Below are positions 61,625-64,000 of a DNA stretch of 64,000 nucleotides, piece by piece. The translations under genes and the position numbers were made by a program. The notes beneath the pieces were generated by a model. It saw only the letters and a list, made by a program, of their open reading frames with translations, ran no database searches and was not told the origin of the DNA. Source of the stretch: Leptodactylus fallax. Lineage: Eukaryota > Chordata > Amphibia > Anura > Leptodactylidae. Numbering within the stretch: position 1 is the stretch's first letter; each line of letters starts with the position of its first letter. The stretch lies in assembly GCA_947044405.1 (NCBI GenBank), contig CAMRHE010000021.1, forward strand, positions 10,896,501 through 10,960,500. The letters run 5' to 3'.

Positions 61625-62899
61625 TTGCTCCTCTATGTTTCATTATGGCATTTGACCCATTTTGGTGCTATAGATCTCAAGAAGGTAAGTAATATTTATT
61701 TATTCTTGTTCATATATTATATGAATGGTCCCTTATTTAGACGACTGGCTGATAAAAGCCAGTCAGTGTCTGTTCTGCTCCAGCATTTACAGATTGCCAT
61801 ATCCCTGCTTCAAAGCCTGGGATGGCTCATAAATTGGGAGAAGTCAGAAGTCGTCCCCTCAACCAAAAGGAAGTTTCTTGGTTACTTCCTAGATTCAGAC
61901 CGGCTGGAAATCTCCTTGGCGACTGCAAGGAAAAAGAAATTAATTACAGCGGTTCGGCAACTTTTCAGGAGGCCGAGAGCGTCCATCAGAACTTTGATGA
62001 AAATCCTAGGTCTGATGTCATCTTCCATCATGGCGGTTCCTTGAGCCTTATGGAATCTACGTCCTCTTCAGATGGAAATCCTAAGAATTTGGGATCGCTC
62101 TCTGTCCGGTCTCAACAGGAGGATTCGACTCTCCCCCAGGACCCGTCTTTCTCTCAGATGGTGGTTGCACCTCAAGGACGGAAGGTCCACGGTCCAACCT
62201 CGGTGGACCCTGTTGACTACAGATGCATCCCTTACGGGATGGGGAGCCCATCTGGACGGAAACTCCATAAAGGGAGTCTGGAGCGCTCCAGAAGGAAGGA
62301 CGTCGTCCAACTGGAAGGAGCTCAGAGCTGTGTACCGTGCCTTACTCCATTTCTCTCCTCTTCTCAAGGGAAGAGCAGTCAGGATTCGCTCGGACAACAT
62401 GACGACGGTATTATATGTGAACAGACAGGGAGGCACCAGATCATCATCCCTCCTCAGGGAGGCAGATCTGATTTTTTCCTGGGCAGAGAAAAATCTGACC
62501 CATCTAGCCGCGGTTCACATCAAGGGCTCCCTGAACTCAGTAGCGGATCGGTTGAGTCGGGGTCGTGCCGTATCAGGAGAATGGTCACTCAATCCAGAAG
62601 TGTTTCATCAGATTACCCTGAAATACGGTCTACCGGAGATAGACCTCATGGCAACCCGATTCAATGCCAAGGTGGAGACGTTCTGTTCCCTGTACCAGGA
62701 GGACAATCCCTTGGCAGTGAATGCCCTGTCCATCCCTTGGAGGTCCAGGCTGTCATACATTTTCCCTCCAATTCCTATGATACCCAGAGTATTGATGAAA
62801 ATAAGAGAGGACCAAGCCTCTGTAATAGCCATCATTCCATTCTGGCCAAAAAGAGCTTGGTTTTCCCAGCTCATGGTGATGAGTCGAGGGATATATTAG
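61625..62899 (+). pseudogene. DIRS RT/RNase H frame
   Basis: Motif A remnant 'HFGAIDLKK', then a deletion, then YLDDW in a frame one base away, then 'LQSLGWLINWEKSEVVPSTK' and 'KRKFLGYFLDSDRLEI' in the main frame. A TGA at 62042-62044 lies where DIRS has a Trp (AVPW). RNase H: 'LLTTDASLTGWGAHL' (Asp), 'NWKELRAVYRAL' (Glu), 'VRIRSDNMTTVLYVNRQGG' (Asp) and 'SVADRLSRG' (Asp). Then the DIRS-conserved 'LPEIDLMATRFNAKVETFCS' domain, sometimes described as Dam-methylase-like. Ends TAG 62899. No functional RT is expected. Confidence 0.88.
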
Positions 62900-64000
62900 A
62901 GGCTTCCCCCCACCCAGAACCTGGTTTCCCAAGGATCACTGAAGTGCCAGGATCTGAGGAGATTCAACCTGACAGCCTGGAGGTTGACCAGTCCCTACGA
63001 ATGTATAGAGGACTGTCAGAAGCCGTCCTAAAGACGCTTTCCTGTGCTAGAGCTGAATCCACCAAAAGGAATTACCAGAGGACGGCTAAGATTTTTTTGG
63101 AGTGGTGCTCCAAAAGAGGCGTTGATATTTCTAATCCTTTGACTTCTGATGTTTTGGATTTTCTTCAGGATGGCTTGGACAGGGGCCTTGCCCCTGCTAC
63201 TTTAAAGGTACAGGTATCGGCTTTATCCGCCCACTTAAACAGACGGTTGTCCCAGGATTCCCTGGTTGCAAGATTCCTTAAAGGAGCGGCGAGGCTGAAA
63301 CCTGCGGTATCTTCTCCTATTCCCCAATGGGACCTTGCGACGGTCCTTTCAGGCCTTTGTGGTCCTCCTTTTGAACCTCTGGAAGCTACGGAGCTAAAAT
63401 TTTTAGCCTTTAAAACTACTTTTTTGTTAGCCATCACATCTGCCAAAAGGGTAGGAGAGCTACAGGCGCTCTCCTCCAAAGAACCTTATATTGTATTTTT
63501 TTCGGATAGGGTCCACCTTAGGTTTTTGCCTGGCTTTATCCCTAAGGTTCCTTCACGTAATAACTATAATCAATTGATTTCTTTGCCTGTTTTCCTTCCG
63601 GATCCATCCTCAGAAGAGGAGTTTAAACTTCATACTTTGGATGTGGTGAGGTGTCTGCGAATTTACTTATCGCGGACACAATCTTTCAGGAGAGCTGAAA
63701 ATCTCCTAATCAATATGTATGGTAAAGACAGAGGTCTTAAAGCTTCCAGACCCTCCTTGTCCAGATGGATTAAGGAGGCAATCAAAATTTCTTTCATTGC
63801 TCAAGGGTTGCTTCCTCCAGTTTTTTGTACAGCCCATTCGGCCAGGGCTGTGTCGACTTCTTGGGCTGAGAATCGCTCGCTTCCACTGGATCAAATTTGT
63901 GCGGCTGCTTGTTGGTCATCCCAGCTGACTTTCGTCAAACACTATCGTTTGGATGTCCGCAGTTCCGAGACGACTGCCTTTGGCCAGACAGTTCTTGAGG
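61822..64000 (+). CDS. DIRS tyrosine recombinase, intact frame to window edge
   Basis: I translated this frame from 61753 (after TGA 61750-61752) to 64000 without meeting a stop: at least 749 codons. The first ATG is 61822; others are at 62050, 62158, 62239 and 62581, so the true start is uncertain. The recombinase-like part begins near 63001 ('MYRGLSEAVLKTLS', an N-terminal SAM-like domain with 'STKRNYQRTAKIFLEWC'). The catalytic residues are Arg at 63448-63450 ('SAKRVGELQAL'), His-x-x-Arg at 63835-63846 ('CTAHSARAVS') and Tyr at 63943-63945 ('FVKHYRLDV'). It overlaps the RT/RNase H frame by over 1 kb, as known for DIRS elements. In the family this enzyme inserts the circular cDNA without target duplication. 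Confidence 0.87.
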   Translation, partial: MAHKLGEVRSRPLNQKEVSWLLPRFRPAGNLLGDCKEKEINYSGSATFQEAESVHQNFDENPRSDVIFHHGGSLSLMESTSSSDGNPKNLGSLSVRSQQEDSTLPQDPSFSQMVVAPQGRKVHGPTSVDPVDYRCIPYGMGSPSGRKLHKGSLERSRRKDVVQLEGAQSCVPCLTPFLSSSQGKSSQDSLGQHDDGIICEQTGRHQIIIPPQGGRSDFFLGREKSDPSSRGSHQGLPELSSGSVESGSCRIRRMVTQSRSVSSDYPEIRSTGDRPHGNPIQCQGGDVLFPVPGGQSLGSECPVHPLEVQAVIHFPSNSYDTQSIDENKRGPSLCNSHHSILAKKSLVFPAHGDESRDILEASPHPEPGFPRITEVPGSEEIQPDSLEVDQSLRMYRGLSEAVLKTLSCARAESTKRNYQRTAKIFLEWCSKRGVDISNPLTSDVLDFLQDGLDRGLAPATLKVQVSALSAHLNRRLSQDSLVARFLKGAARLKPAVSSPIPQWDLATVLSGLCGPPFEPLEATELKFLAFKTTFLLAITSAKRVGELQALSSKEPYIVFFSDRVHLRFLPGFIPKVPSRNNYNQLISLPVFLPDPSSEEEFKLHTLDVVRCLRIYLSRTQSFRRAENLLINMYGKDRGLKASRPSLSRWIKEAIKISFIAQGLLPPVFCTAHSARAVSTSWAENRSLPLDQICAAACWSSQLTFVKHYRLDVRSSETTAFGQTVLE

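Larger units (their letters stand above)
61119..64000 (+). mobile_element. DIRS-type tyrosine-recombinase retrotransposon (partial)
   Basis: Begins near 'ttacgtcctacagcagcaca', which I take as the left terminal repeat/UTR, with GC-rich DNA to about 61560. An internal deletion then removes gag and most of the RT N-terminus. RT motif A ('FGAIDLK', about 61672) and the YLDDWLIKA box (61734 onward) are followed by RNase H, the DIRS-specific domain and a tyrosine recombinase that runs off the window. The right end is not visible. Confidence 0.9.

Noticed and set aside
61676..61700. Possible splice donor 'aaggtaagt' after the DIRS RT motif A
   Set aside because: It matches a donor consensus, but no acceptor is evident before the YLDD box, and a deletion explains the gap better.

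Overview
The window is a gene-poor, repeat-saturated stretch of vertebrate nuclear DNA. The mixture of Tx1/L1-like, CR1/L2-like and Penelope-like retroelements, Ty3/gypsy and DIRS elements, several Tc1 families, a Helitron, many MITE-like inverted repeats and a tRNA-derived SINE fits an amphibian, most likely a frog. That assignment is inferred from repeat content only. I found no host protein-coding exon, rRNA or functional tRNA gene. Every recognisable coding stretch belongs to a transposable element or an endogenous retrovirus.

Layout: 0.5-2.1 kb is a 31-bp minisatellite split by a Penelope-like reverse transcriptase (RT) fragment. 3.3-3.9 kb is homopolymer sequence that looks like consensus failure. 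3.86-13.03 kb is an almost complete minus-strand endogenous retrovirus: two LTRs about 1% apart, primer site, gag, an in-frame UGA-CUA between gag and pol, pro-RT-RNase H-integrase, and an env with an immunoglobulin-like segment. It is disabled by stops and frameshifts. 14.3-18.7 kb holds an L1 fragment, a gypsy-type LTR and two Tc1 relics, one of them chimeric. 19-34 kb holds MITEs, two solo LTRs of one family, a 1.67-kb inverted-repeat structure, a complete Tc1-like transposon with IR/DR ends, a SINE and tandem repeats. 34.5-49.3 kb holds LINE fragments, a fragment of another DDE transposase, a deleted Tc1, foldback repeats and a minisatellite.

49.3-52.5 kb is a decayed gypsy element with a different solo LTR inside it. 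52.8-56.8 kb is a four-level nest: Penelope-like RT, a Tc1 element, a second Tc1 element, then a retroposon with a 16-bp target duplication. 57.0-60.1 kb is a Tx1/L1 LINE cut by a solo LTR and by a Helitron whose removal leaves the LINE reading frame continuous. 61.1 kb to the window end is a DIRS-type tyrosine-recombinase retrotransposon. Its RT/RNase H frame is damaged, but its recombinase frame is stop-free for about 2.25 kb to the window edge and keeps the R-H-R-Y catalytic residues.

The most rewarding points to follow up are the long overlapping DIRS recombinase frame, the Ig-like segment and UGA-CUA junction of the retrovirus, the exact Helitron insertion, the four-level nest, and the chimeric Tc1. 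Many single-base frameshifts could be assembly errors, because the window also contains implausible homopolymer blocks.
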